Under the pieces are notes generated by a model. It did not search any database. It saw only the letters and a list, made by a program, of their open reading frames with translations, and was not told the origin of the DNA. From NCBI GenBank assembly GCA_013822425.1, contig PNKL01000017.1:1-53356 (forward strand): a stretch of 53,356 nucleotides of DNA. Direction: 5' to 3'. The position numbers were made by a program, and so were the translations under genes. Origin of the DNA: Gemmatimonas sp. GTDB lineage: Bacteria > Gemmatimonadota > Gemmatimonadetes > Gemmatimonadales > Gemmatimonadaceae. Numbering within the stretch: the first letter of the stretch is position 1; the number at the start of each line of letters is the position of its first letter. Shown one piece after another: positions 46,403-53,356 of this stretch.

Positions 46403-49400
46403 TTACTCCCGCCGCCACTCCGGCGTGACCTGTATTCCTGCGCCGACGCCCCGAGGGAGCCGCCGGCCGCCTTGCCCGTCGCCGGGGCGGAGCGTGGGGT
46501 TCTTTACCGGCTCGGGCACCTCGGCCCACTGCTCGGGCGTCAGCACCTTCTGAATGGATTGGGTCGCCTGCACGTAGTTGTTGCGCGCCTCCTGAAGCAG
46601 CGGCTGCAGCTTCGGGAAGAGCGTCTGCATGTCACCGCCGCCCTTGGCCTCCTTCTGCATCTGCGCTTCGAGCCGCTTGGACAGCTCGTCCGACTTCGCA
46701 TCCAGTGAATCGCCGATTGCCTTGAGCGTGGCGACCTGCGCTGGGCTCAGCTTGAGTTCGGCCCGGATGTCCATCAGCGACCGGATGGGATTCGGCGCAA
46801 GGCGGCGGATCATCGCGCGCACGTCGAGGACCGGCCGGTTGTTGGCGCCGGCGCGAAGCGCTCCCTCGAGGAGCTGTCGCTGACGGTCCACCCCCACCTG
46901 CATGCGCGCCGTGAGCGAAACCTGGAATGGATTCCGGAGCGCCGACCGCGAGAGTGCGTTGCTGCCGAAGCGTTCGTTCACGACGTAGCGGAAAGCGCCG
47001 GCCGCCGGGTCGAAGCCGCGGACGTACAGCAGGGTGTTGTCCACAAATGCCGGTTGGCCCCAGCCGCGTAATTTGTCGGTGCCGTGCAGCAGCTGGTCGA
47101 GCCCGGCGAGCGGATTGACGAGCCCCACCTGCAGCTGCAGCCGGCGTCCCACGGTGGGGCCGAGCTGCGGGCGGAAGTTGAGTTGCATGTCGAGCGACGT
47201 GTACCAGGGCGCGCGGCAGCTGTTGCGACCGGCGACGGTGCCCATCTGCGACACCAGGCACTCCCGCGCCGCGCCGGGGACCACGGCCAGGAGCCGCTGC
47301 ATGCCCGCGGCCAGCGCGGTATCGCCGGAAGCGGCGGGACCGAATACGAAGGCGCGGTCATTGCGCGAGCCATCCCCGTTGATGTCGCCGCCGACACGCG
47401 GCGTGTACGGCTGTCCCGACTGCACGCGGAGGAGGGCGGTGACGTCGACCCACGGACGCGCGAGCCACGTCAGCGAGCCGTTGATGCCATGGCGGCGTTC
47501 GAGGTCGCTGGTGGTCACGCGCAAGATATTGGGGTCGCCGCTGGTGGTCGCCGACGAGAAACCGCCCTGCGCGCTGCCGCCCGAGAAGCTCGACTGATCG
47601 GTGGAGCGCGTGAACGTGTAGGACACGTTCCAGATGAGCTGGCGGAACGAGTTGCCGTTGAGCGACGTCGTGACCTGCGTGGTGTGCGATGCGAGCGGCG
47701 ACGCGATGTTGAAGACGAACCCGTACTCGGGATGCACGCGCGACGCGGCCAGCGTGGTGGCGCCGGAGAACGGAATGATGGTGGAGGCCGGCACGAAAAC
47801 CGGCCGGTTCCCCTCGCGGACGAGGTTGAACCTCGGCGTGGGTGACAGGTTGAGGTCCGTCACGCCATAGAGGCTGGTGCCGAGCGAGTACGACGCCTCA
47901 ACGCTCGCGTTGTAGCGCTGCCTGAAGCGCTTGGACACGCCGAGCGAGCCACGAATCGAGCGTGGCGTGGCAAAATTGGGATCGAACGCCGTGACGTTGC
48001 GACGCGTGCGGCTCAGTGGGACACCGAGGCCAGATCCGTCGGCGCACGTCGTTGGAATCGTCGTGAAGTCGTGCAGGTACGACGTCCAGTCGGGTATCGG
48101 CACCGCACTGCCGACACACACGAGTTGTGTCTCCGCGCCGGGAAGCCCGGTGGCGTCAATGGCCGACGAGAAGAGCTGCGTCGGGGCGCGGCCGCGGAAC
48201 TCGCCAATGCCGCCACGCACGATCCACGGCTGGGGCATCTGCGGCGTGGGCACGTTGCCGACGATGCCTCCGAGCATGCCGGCGAGCCCGCCCATGCCGC
48301 CGCCGGGACCGCCACCGCCGCCGAGTGCGCCACGCCCGCCGCCGGCGCCACCACCGCCCGCAACGCCCGCAACGCCAGCGCCGCCGGCTCCACCGACGGG
48401 CTGCCCCGGTCGATTTCCGCGGCGGCCGGTATCAGGGGGCAAGCCGAGCGTGAGCGTAAAGCCGATGCGCGGGCTGACACGCACGTCGGCGGGAATGCGG
48501 TCGGTGCGCAGTCCGAATTTCGCGTTGATGTCGGCGTTGTACTGCGGCTGTCCGTCAATGGCGCTTCCTTCGCCGCGTACGCCGTACGTCAACTGGAAGG
48601 TGCGGTTGGGCCGCCAGATGTCGCCGAGATACACGGCCGCCGTAACGGCACCGCCCGTGCGCTGGGCCGGAGCGAATGAACGGCTGAACTGGCTCGGCCG
48701 ATTGGCGTCGAGATCCGCGAGCGACTGGAACTGGAAGTTGCCGGAGCGATTGGCCCCAGCGGTGGTTCGGAATCCGGAACGATTGACGAGTCCGCCGAGT
48801 TTCCACCGATGCGTGCCGCCGCCGGAGAGCCACGACAACTCGTTGGTGAGTTCGAGCTGATTGGAGGCGTTGTCGTTGGGGAGCGCGCTGTTGCCGCCGA
48901 AGTCGAGGCTGGTGAGCGCCGTCTGGCCATTGGACAGCGTGCTTGCCACGAGTACGCGTCCCTCGGGCAGGCGCAGGTACGGGTTGGCGCCGCGCGTCTC
49001 GAGCGAATACGACCCCTTGAACTCATTCAGAAACTGGCCGACGACCGACGACACGGCAACAAGGCCGCCGGCGCCGCTCCCCTGCTGCTCGCCGGCGTGG
49101 GTGGGCACGCTCCGTGCGGAACTGCGAAACCCGTCGAGCAGGTTGCCGGAGATGTTGCCGCGCACCGAGAGCGAATGCGCCTCGGTGAGCTGCTGGTCCA
49201 CGCGCAGGATGCCCGTGAGGTTGTCGCTGATGCGGTTATCCGGCACCAGCGCGTTGCGCAGGGGCAGCCCGTAGCGCGTGAGGAGCGACAGGAACCGCGT
49301 GGCCGAGTCAGGCTGCACGTTGAGCGCTTCGAGCGTCTGCGTGCCGGCCCCGAGCAGAGACTGCAGGGCATCCAGGCGGCGCCGCACCTGGAAACTGGCG

Positions 49401-50278
49401 AACCAAAACGTCCGGTCGCGCGCGATCGGTCCGCCGAGCCCGCCGCTCACCTGGTGCTGGGTGAATCCGCCGCTGAAGGTCGTGGCGTCGTCGTCGCCAG
49501 TGGCGAACTCGAGTTCCGGATCGCGCCGGGCGTACGCAAACGAGCCGGAGAGATCATTCGTCCCTCCCCGCGACGTGGACGCCACCTGGCCGCCCGTGAA
49601 CTGGCCGCGCGCGACGTCGTAGGTGCTCGTGATCACGCGCGTGCTGCGCACGGCCTCGGCCGGCACGGCGCCGCCAAACGACAGGCCGTCGAGTGTGACA
49701 AGGTTCTGGTCGGCGCGCTGCCCCGCCACCGAGAAACCGGCCGACGTCGAATCGGTGCCGGCGAGTCCAATCACGCCCGCCGAGAGCGCGGCAATCGCGT
49801 TGGGGTCGGACGCGTCGATCGGCAGACGCAGGAGCTGCTCGCCGGTGAGCGCACGCTCCGTGCTGCCCGGTGTCGGCTGGTTCTCGTTGGAGCGCGGTGT
49901 CTGGCGGGCGCTCACCACCACGGTGCCGAGGCTCGCCACGGTGGCCGAGAGGCGGAAGTCAGCGACGAGGCGGTCTTCGTCGGCGAGCCGGATGAGGCTC
50001 ACCGTTGCGGGCTGCAGGCCGATGGCGCGCGCCGTCACGGAGTACTGTCCACCGCCGTCCGGGAAGAGCAAGGTGTACTGCCCCTTCTCGTTCGTCGTGC
50101 GGATGCGCGTGGTTCCCAGTTCCACCGACACCACCTCGACACGCGCGTTCGCGACGGGCCGATTCTCCGCGTTGCGTACGGTGCCCGTGATGATGTCCGT
50201 GGTGCTGCCGACCTGCGCCGCGGCAACGTGCGGCCACAGGAGCAGGAACAGCGCGGCGAGAATGCGACGAGGGAGCAT
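46403..50278 (-). CDS. TonB-dependent receptor-like outer-membrane protein with C-terminal Spy-like tail
   Basis: The protein has about 1291 residues from the ATG at 50278 (signal peptide LFLLLWPHVAAAQ); a start at 50335 is possible. The order is a carboxypeptidase regulatory-like domain (about residues 25-115: ITGTVRNAENRPVANARVEV), a plug-like domain (VAGQRADQNLVTLDGLSFGG) and a long beta barrel typical of the Oar-like group. A Gly-rich loop sits in the barrel (about 640-700, GGAGGAGVAG). The last 120 residues leave the barrel and are helical with LKLSPAQVATLKAIGDSLD and VLTPEQWAEVPEPV, the two LTPxQ motifs of Spy-like proteins. It probably imports or secretes a large substrate and reports through the linked sigma system. 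Confidence 0.88.
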   Translation of the reverse strand: MLPRRILAALFLLLWPHVAAAQVGSTTDIITGTVRNAENRPVANARVEVVSVELGTTRIRTTNEKGQYTLLFPDGGGQYSVTARAIGLQPATVSLIRLADEDRLVADFRLSATVASLGTVVVSARQTPRSNENQPTPGSTERALTGEQLLRLPIDASDPNAIAALSAGVIGLAGTDSTSAGFSVAGQRADQNLVTLDGLSFGGAVPAEAVRSTRVITSTYDVARGQFTGGQVASTSRGGTNDLSGSFAYARRDPELEFATGDDDATTFSGGFTQHQVSGGLGGPIARDRTFWFASFQVRRRLDALQSLLGAGTQTLEALNVQPDSATRFLSLLTRYGLPLRNALVPDNRISDNLTGILRVDQQLTEAHSLSVRGNISGNLLDGFRSSARSVPTHAGEQQGSGAGGLVAVSSVVGQFLNEFKGSYSLETRGANPYLRLPEGRVLVASTLSNGQTALTSLDFGGNSALPNDNASNQLELTNELSWLSGGGTHRWKLGGLVNRSGFRTTAGANRSGNFQFQSLADLDANRPSQFSRSFAPAQRTGGAVTAAVYLGDIWRPNRTFQLTYGVRGEGSAIDGQPQYNADINAKFGLRTDRIPADVRVSPRIGFTLTLGLPPDTGRRGNRPGQPVGGAGGAGVAGVAGGGGAGGGRGALGGGGGPGGGMGGLAGMLGGIVGNVPTPQMPQPWIVRGGIGEFRGRAPTQLFSSAIDATGLPGAETQLVCVGSAVPIPDWTSYLHDFTTIPTTCADGSGLGVPLSRTRRNVTAFDPNFATPRSIRGSLGVSKRFRQRYNASVEASYSLGTSLYGVTDLNLSPTPRFNLVREGNRPVFVPASTIIPFSGATTLAASRVHPEYGFVFNIASPLASHTTQVTTSLNGNSFRQLIWNVSYTFTRSTDQSSFSGGSAQGGFSSATTSGDPNILRVTTSDLERRHGINGSLTWLARPWVDVTALLRVQSGQPYTPRVGGDINGDGSRNDRAFVFGPAASGDTALAAGMQRLLAVVPGAARECLVSQMGTVAGRNSCRAPWYTSLDMQLNFRPQLGPTVGRRLQLQVGLVNPLAGLDQLLHGTDKLRGWGQPAFVDNTLLYVRGFDPAAGAFRYVVNERFGSNALSRSALRNPFQVSLTARMQVGVDRQRQLLEGALRAGANNRPVLDVRAMIRRLAPNPIRSLMDIRAELKLSPAQVATLKAIGDSLDAKSDELSKRLEAQMQKEAKGGGDMQTLFPKLQPLLQEARNNYVQATQSIQKVLTPEQWAEVPEPVKNPTLRPGDGQGGRRLPRGVGAGIQVTPEWRRE

Positions 50279-50372
50279 GAGATGCCGGCACGCCGCATCC
50301 GCAGCGCGCGGAGTGACAGGAGAGACGAGGGGCATCAGAAAGACGCTGGCCGATGGGAGGCGTTGGGGAGGG

Positions 50373-50891
50373 CTACGGCAGTCTCATGAGACCGCCGCCC
50401 CGGCTGCCCGGCGCGCCGCGCGGCGGAACGCCATTGGGGTAGCGCTTCTTCAGTTGTACCTCGCGCCGCGCACGCGCGGAGTCGAGCATCGTGCGCTGCG
50501 TCGGGGTGAGGATGCTGTCAATCGCGCGCCGCGTCTGCGCCATGAGCGAGTCCACGGCCGGCTGTGTCGAACGGCGGATCTCGCGGAATCCGCGCATCTG
50601 GTTCTCGATGAGCGTGTCGATGCGGACCGCCTGCTCCTCGGAGAGCTTGAGCTCGGCGCCAAGCATGGCGCTCGGGCGGCGCGGAGCCTGGTGGCGCTCG
50701 CCGCCGCGCGGCGGGCCGCCGCGCCACTCCGCGCTGCGCGGACGCAGCACCACACGGTCGAGCGCCACACCGCCGATGACGCCGGCGAGCGCGACGATGA
50801 CCAGCACGCCGACGGCGAAGAGCCGCGTGGAGCGCGCGGGAGGGGCGAGCGGCGTATCGTCCGCCGACTCGATCCGGGTCGTGTCGTTCAT
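50373..50891 (-). CDS. Spy/CpxP-like membrane-anchored protein
   Basis: The protein has 172 residues. One membrane helix (LFAVGVLVIVALAGVIGGVA) is followed by a periplasmic helical part with two LTxxQ-like motifs (LKLSEEQAVRIDTLIENQMR and SILTPTQRTMLDSAR) and a basic Gly/Pro-rich end. Its ATG overlaps the stop of the anti-sigma-like gene (50888-50891). It occupies the same operon position as the protein at 44263-44628. Confidence 0.75.
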   Translation of the reverse strand: MNDTTRIESADDTPLAPPARSTRLFAVGVLVIVALAGVIGGVALDRVVLRPRSAEWRGGPPRGGERHQAPRRPSAMLGAELKLSEEQAVRIDTLIENQMRGFREIRRSTQPAVDSLMAQTRRAIDSILTPTQRTMLDSARARREVQLKKRYPNGVPPRGAPGSRGGGLMRLP

Positions 50892-51283
50892 CGATCCACC
50901 ACCATCGCAATGAGGTATTCCGTCGAATCAGGGCCGAGCAGTGCGTCGGTCACGGCAGCCCGGGAGCCCCCCGCCACCGCCCCCCGCAGATCGCTGGCGG
51001 AGAGCGCGGCCTGCGTCGCGAATTCGGCTTCGGTGCGCACCGAGCGATTGAGAATCACCGCGGCGATCAGCGCCGCCGCGAGGCCGATGGGCACGGCGGC
51101 CCGGCCATAGCGCGCCACCCAGCCGTACCACGGCGTCTCGACGCGGCGCATGCGGCGCCGGCGCGCCATGACGCCGATGCGTTCGCGCAGGCGATGCTCG
51201 CGCAGCAGGGCGCCAAGCGCGGCGTCGCGCGCCGGGTCGCTGGACAGGAACTCGTCGGTCGGGTCGAACTGCTGGTCGTTCAT
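50888..51283 (-). CDS. Single-TM anti-sigma-factor-like protein
   Basis: The protein has 131 residues. The cytosolic N-terminus (DPTDEFLSSDPARDAALGAL, Arg-rich RRRRMRR) precedes one membrane helix (AAVPIGLAAALIAAVILN) and a short periplasmic part (AALLSAS-type, LLGPDSTEYLIAMVVDR). It overlaps the sigma stop by 4 bases and the Spy-like start by 4 bases. Similarity to the protein at 44662 is in layout more than in sequence. Confidence 0.65.
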   Translation of the reverse strand: MNDQQFDPTDEFLSSDPARDAALGALLREHRLRERIGVMARRRRMRRVETPWYGWVARYGRAAVPIGLAAALIAAVILNRSVRTEAEFATQAALSASDLRGAVAGGSRAAVTDALLGPDSTEYLIAMVVDR

Positions 51284-51858
51284 GAATCCCCCTCGTCACG
51301 CAACGGTGCCAGCGCGACGCGCAGGCTCTTCCTGGCTTGGTGCAGGTGCCACCGCACGTTCTCGGGCGTCAGGCCGAGGTGTTCGGCAATCTCGATGCCC
51401 TTCCATCCTTCCACTTCGAACAGCATCACGATCTCTCGCTGGCGGGGCGTGAGCGCCGACAGGGCCGTGTCGAACCGCTCCCGCACCTCCGTGCGTTCCA
51501 TCTCTTCATCAGGCAAGGCGTCGCTCGAGGCGGCATCGAACGGCTGGGATTCGGTGTGCCGCACCTTCCTGGCGCGAAGCTGGTTGATGCCGTGATTGCG
51601 CAGCAGCGTGAAGAACCACGGACCAAACGCCCGGTTGGGGTCGAGGAGCGGAAGGCGGTCGAGGGCGCGCAGGAAAGCGTCCTGCACGAGATCTTCCGCG
51701 TCGCTCCGGTCTCCCAGCAATCGTTCAGCGGCGGCGAGAGCGCCCGGGAGATGGCGCCGAACGAGCGCGTCGAACGCCGCCAGGTCGCCGCGCCGTGCGC
51801 GAGCGACCAACGCCGTCTCGTCTGCGTCGGTGACCGGCTCGCGGGTGGGCTCCCGCAT
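51280..51858 (-). CDS. ECF RNA polymerase sigma factor
   Basis: The protein has 192 residues with regions 2 (DLAAFDALVRRHLPGALAAA, SDAEDLVQDAFLRALDRL, FGPWFFTLLRNHGINQLRAR) and 4 (LSALTPRQREIVMLFEVEGW, GIEIAEHLGLTPENVRWHLH). It heads the operon sigma, anti-sigma, Spy-like, receptor. It lies 33 bases after the gene at 51892, so that gene may be the true first member. Confidence 0.93.
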   Translation of the reverse strand: MREPTREPVTDADETALVARARRGDLAAFDALVRRHLPGALAAAERLLGDRSDAEDLVQDAFLRALDRLPLLDPNRAFGPWFFTLLRNHGINQLRARKVRHTESQPFDAASSDALPDEEMERTEVRERFDTALSALTPRQREIVMLFEVEGWKGIEIAEHLGLTPENVRWHLHQARKSLRVALAPLRDEGDS

Positions 51859-51891
51859 CCACTTCCTCAGACACGCGACCGGGCGCGACCG

Positions 51892-52239
51892 TTAGGCGCG
51901 CCCGGCTGATGAGGGGGTGCGCAAGGCGCCGCCGGCCGCCGGTCGCATCGCGACCCGCACGGAGTCCCACATGCGGTAGAAGTCCGCGTTCTTTTCATGC
52001 AACTGCTTCGCGATCTCCTTGAGCGCGGTGACCTGGCTGTCGGAGAGGGCGAGCTTCTTCTTGTCGAGCACTACGCCGACGGGGCTGTGGTCCTTGAGGT
52101 CCGAAGACCTTGGGAGGGCAAAGCCGCGACCACCGACGTTGCCGGCGCGCTCGCCCTTGATGTTCACGCTGCGCTGTGCGCTGACGAGTGCTGGCAGGAC
52201 GGTCACGGCTAGTGTGAGGAGTGCTCGGCCGATATGCAC
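51892..52239 (-). CDS. Small secreted Spy-like protein
   Basis: The protein has 115 residues from a GTG at 52239; signal peptide LLTLAVTVLPALVSAQ. The mature part has one helical LTxxQ-like segment (LALSDSQVTALKEIAKQLHE), here LSDSQ, and a basic C-terminus. It is likely periplasmic. It lies upstream of the second ECF operon on the same strand, so it may supply the stress-sensing part or be regulated by it. The family is inferred from this single motif. Confidence 0.6.
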   Translation of the reverse strand: MHIGRALLTLAVTVLPALVSAQRSVNIKGERAGNVGGRGFALPRSSDLKDHSPVGVVLDKKKLALSDSQVTALKEIAKQLHEKNADFYRMWDSVRVAMRPAAGGALRTPSSAGRA

Positions 52240-52400
52240 AGGGCCTCCGGGACTGGTGCGGGATTGTGGATTCGAACGCTGTCGTGCTTGAGGTCAACGC
52301 GCGGGGGGCCGGCCGTGCTGGCGTGCACCTCCCGACGGTTCCGCCACTCGACCGGAGGACGGCACGCGACCACGGCGCGACCGCAGACGAGGCTTCGCCG

Positions 52401-52898
52401 CTACGAGACCTGCGTGAACAGGACGACCTGGTTCTTGCCGAACTTCTTGGCGCACTTCGGACAGGTGGCGTAGAAGGCATACGTCTTCTTCGCCTCGCGT
52501 CCCTGGGTGCGGGCGTAGTCCTCCATTTCGCGCATCCAGCGCCCCACGTGGCGATACGGTCCCTCGAACACCCGTGTCAGGAAGGTCCCCGAGACCTTTT
52601 CCACGCTCGCTCCCGGCACGTCCCGATCTATGGCGACGTAGAGCTCAGACCGCCAGGGCGACACTTCGTCGCTGAACCAGAGCGGATGCTCGGGATAGGC
52701 CTCCGCCGCTTCAATGGCCGAGTGGTCGCGGGTCATCACCGCACCAAAGTTCAGCGGGATGTGAAGGAAGGCGCGGACCCGGTCCCTGAGGAAGAGCTTC
52801 TCCTGCCAGTGCAGTTCCTTCCTGTCCCACTGGGCCGCATCCAGTCTCGCGCAGCATCCCGTGTCGGTGTTGTCGTACTTCGTTTCGGCGAGTTTCAC
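52401..52898 (-). CDS. Conserved protein with C-terminal CxxC, function unknown
   Basis: The protein has 165 residues from the GTG at 52898, where the family sequence begins (KLAETKYDNTDTGCCARLD). Strongly family-like blocks follow: LHWQEKLFLRDRVRAFLHIP, LNFGAVM, VSGTFLTRVFEGPYRHVGRW and the end FYATCPKCAKKFGKNQVVLF. It reads as a soluble protein. I recognise the pattern as a widespread bacterial family often labelled hydrolase, but I cannot name a reaction. The CxxC could bind a metal. Confidence 0.7.
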   Translation of the reverse strand: MKLAETKYDNTDTGCCARLDAAQWDRKELHWQEKLFLRDRVRAFLHIPLNFGAVMTRDHSAIEAAEAYPEHPLWFSDEVSPWRSELYVAIDRDVPGASVEKVSGTFLTRVFEGPYRHVGRWMREMEDYARTQGREAKKTYAFYATCPKCAKKFGKNQVVLFTQVS

Positions 52899-53118
52899 GG
52901 GGCACCGTCCTCGCCGCCTGGCGATCGTATCGCAACGCGTCAGGCGGCGTGCAATGGGTTGGGGCAATTCGCCGGGGGACAATTGAAGTATGTGGTGGTC
53001 CGGAGCGCTGTGCCATTCCCCAGCGCCCTGCGGTGGGTGCCCCGTGAGTCGGCTGTCACCCTTACCGCCACTTTGCGTGCGGCGCAGATTTTCGGAGTCA
53101 CTCTCGTCCGGGACCCCC

Positions 53119-53356
53119 ATGTCACCTCGCCGTTCTTCACTTGCTGCTGCCGTGCTCGTTGTGGCCGCGGCACTCTCGCTTTCCGCGCAGCAGGCCGCTC
53201 CCCGGCGTGCGGCGACCCCTGCGACGCGCGCGATCCCTGCCGCACCAGCCGGCGCCGTCATCGCCGCCTCCGCGTCAGAGCCATGGACCGGCCTCCACTG
53301 GCGCAACATCGGCCCCGAAGGCAACCGCTTCTCCGCCGCGGCCGGCATTCCCGGCG
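53119..53356 (+). CDS. BNR/sortilin-like secreted protein (5' part only)
   Basis: The window ends inside this gene. The ATG at 53119 starts a signal peptide (SLAAAVLVVAAALSLSAQ), then an Ala/Pro linker and the start of the family domain (EPWTGLHWRNIGPEGNRFSA). This is the opening of the large BNR-repeat, VPS10-like beta-propeller proteins common in soil bacteria. No stop occurs up to 53356. The 220-bp divergent spacer to 52898 must hold both promoters. Confidence 0.75.
   Translation, partial: MSPRRSSLAAAVLVVAAALSLSAQQAAPRRAATPATRAIPAAPAGAVIAASASEPWTGLHWRNIGPEGNRFSAAAGIPG

Noticed and set aside
52262-52290. tRNA on the minus strand (GTTCGAATC T-loop-like sequence)
   Set aside because: The T-loop-like motif is present but the T stem does not pair, and no anticodon or D arm can be formed.

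Overview
The window looks like a piece of a chromosome from Gemmatimonadota (the Gemmatimonas/Gemmatirosa group). This is an inference. It rests on very high GC, on small operons of ordinary housekeeping genes mixed with many secreted proteins whose signal peptides end in A|Q, on a large carboxypeptidase-regulatory/TonB-type outer-membrane protein with ECF sigma factors, and on a caa3-type cytochrome oxidase. There is no rRNA, tRNA, CRISPR array, prophage or recognisable transposase gene in the window.

Layout. 1-4.2 kb: a zinc-type alcohol dehydrogenase, a small zinc-ribbon protein, a secreted/membrane protein, a TM-helix (mechanosensitive-like) protein and a secreted protein. 4.4-7.0 kb: gyrA. 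7.3-8.7 kb: a secreted protein with PVTQA repeats. 8.7-12.2 kb: a tightly coupled run of threonine dehydratase, response regulator-GAF-GGDEF and zinc-ribbon Ser/Thr kinase. 12.3-15.5 kb: a secreted protein with a possible degenerate aspartyl-protease fold, a saccharopine dehydrogenase-like enzyme and an Arg-rich secreted protein. 15.7-18.5 kb (minus): a PBP4-type D,D-carboxypeptidase and a heparan-glucosaminide acetyltransferase-like membrane protein. 18.55-19.25 kb: a four-helix-bundle (S23/intervening-sequence family) gene enclosed by inverted arrays of an 18-bp G-rich repeat. 19.3-23.6 kb (minus): caa3 oxidase subunits II-I-III-IV. 23.7-28.5 kb: a small protein, aspartase fused to a cyclic-nucleotide-binding domain, a Tat-exported glycosylasparaginase and a TrkA-N potassium channel. 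28.6-31.1 kb: leuS. 31.1-31.6 kb: a 172-bp element with 16-bp terminal inverted repeats next to a truncated cysteine synthase. 31.9-38.9 kb: a twin-PDZ protein, an M14 carboxypeptidase, Kup and PadR. 39-45.7 kb: TonB, then on the minus strand ECF sigma, anti-sigma, Spy-like protein, TolC, MacA-like adaptor and MacB-like permease. 45.7-52.2 kb (minus): an HD hydrolase and a second ECF sigma, anti-sigma, Spy-like, outer-membrane receptor operon. 52.4 kb to the end: a conserved CxxC protein and the start of a BNR/sortilin-like secreted protein.

The most unusual layer is not protein coding. At least eight intergenic spaces hold short-unit repeat arrays (10, 11 or 18 bp units, or looser GATTGAGGAT- and CCACGGAG-type motifs). 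Most are built as an array followed by its own inverted counterpart, so each can fold into a long hairpin. Several begin or end exactly on stop codons. Only one, at 18.6-19.2 kb, carries a gene inside, and that gene encodes a four-helix-bundle protein. I suggest that these are one class of element, with the gene-bearing copy as a candidate autonomous form. The second layer is regulatory: two parallel ECF sigma/anti-sigma/Spy-like operons, one driving an efflux system and one an outer-membrane receptor that itself ends in a Spy-like tail.
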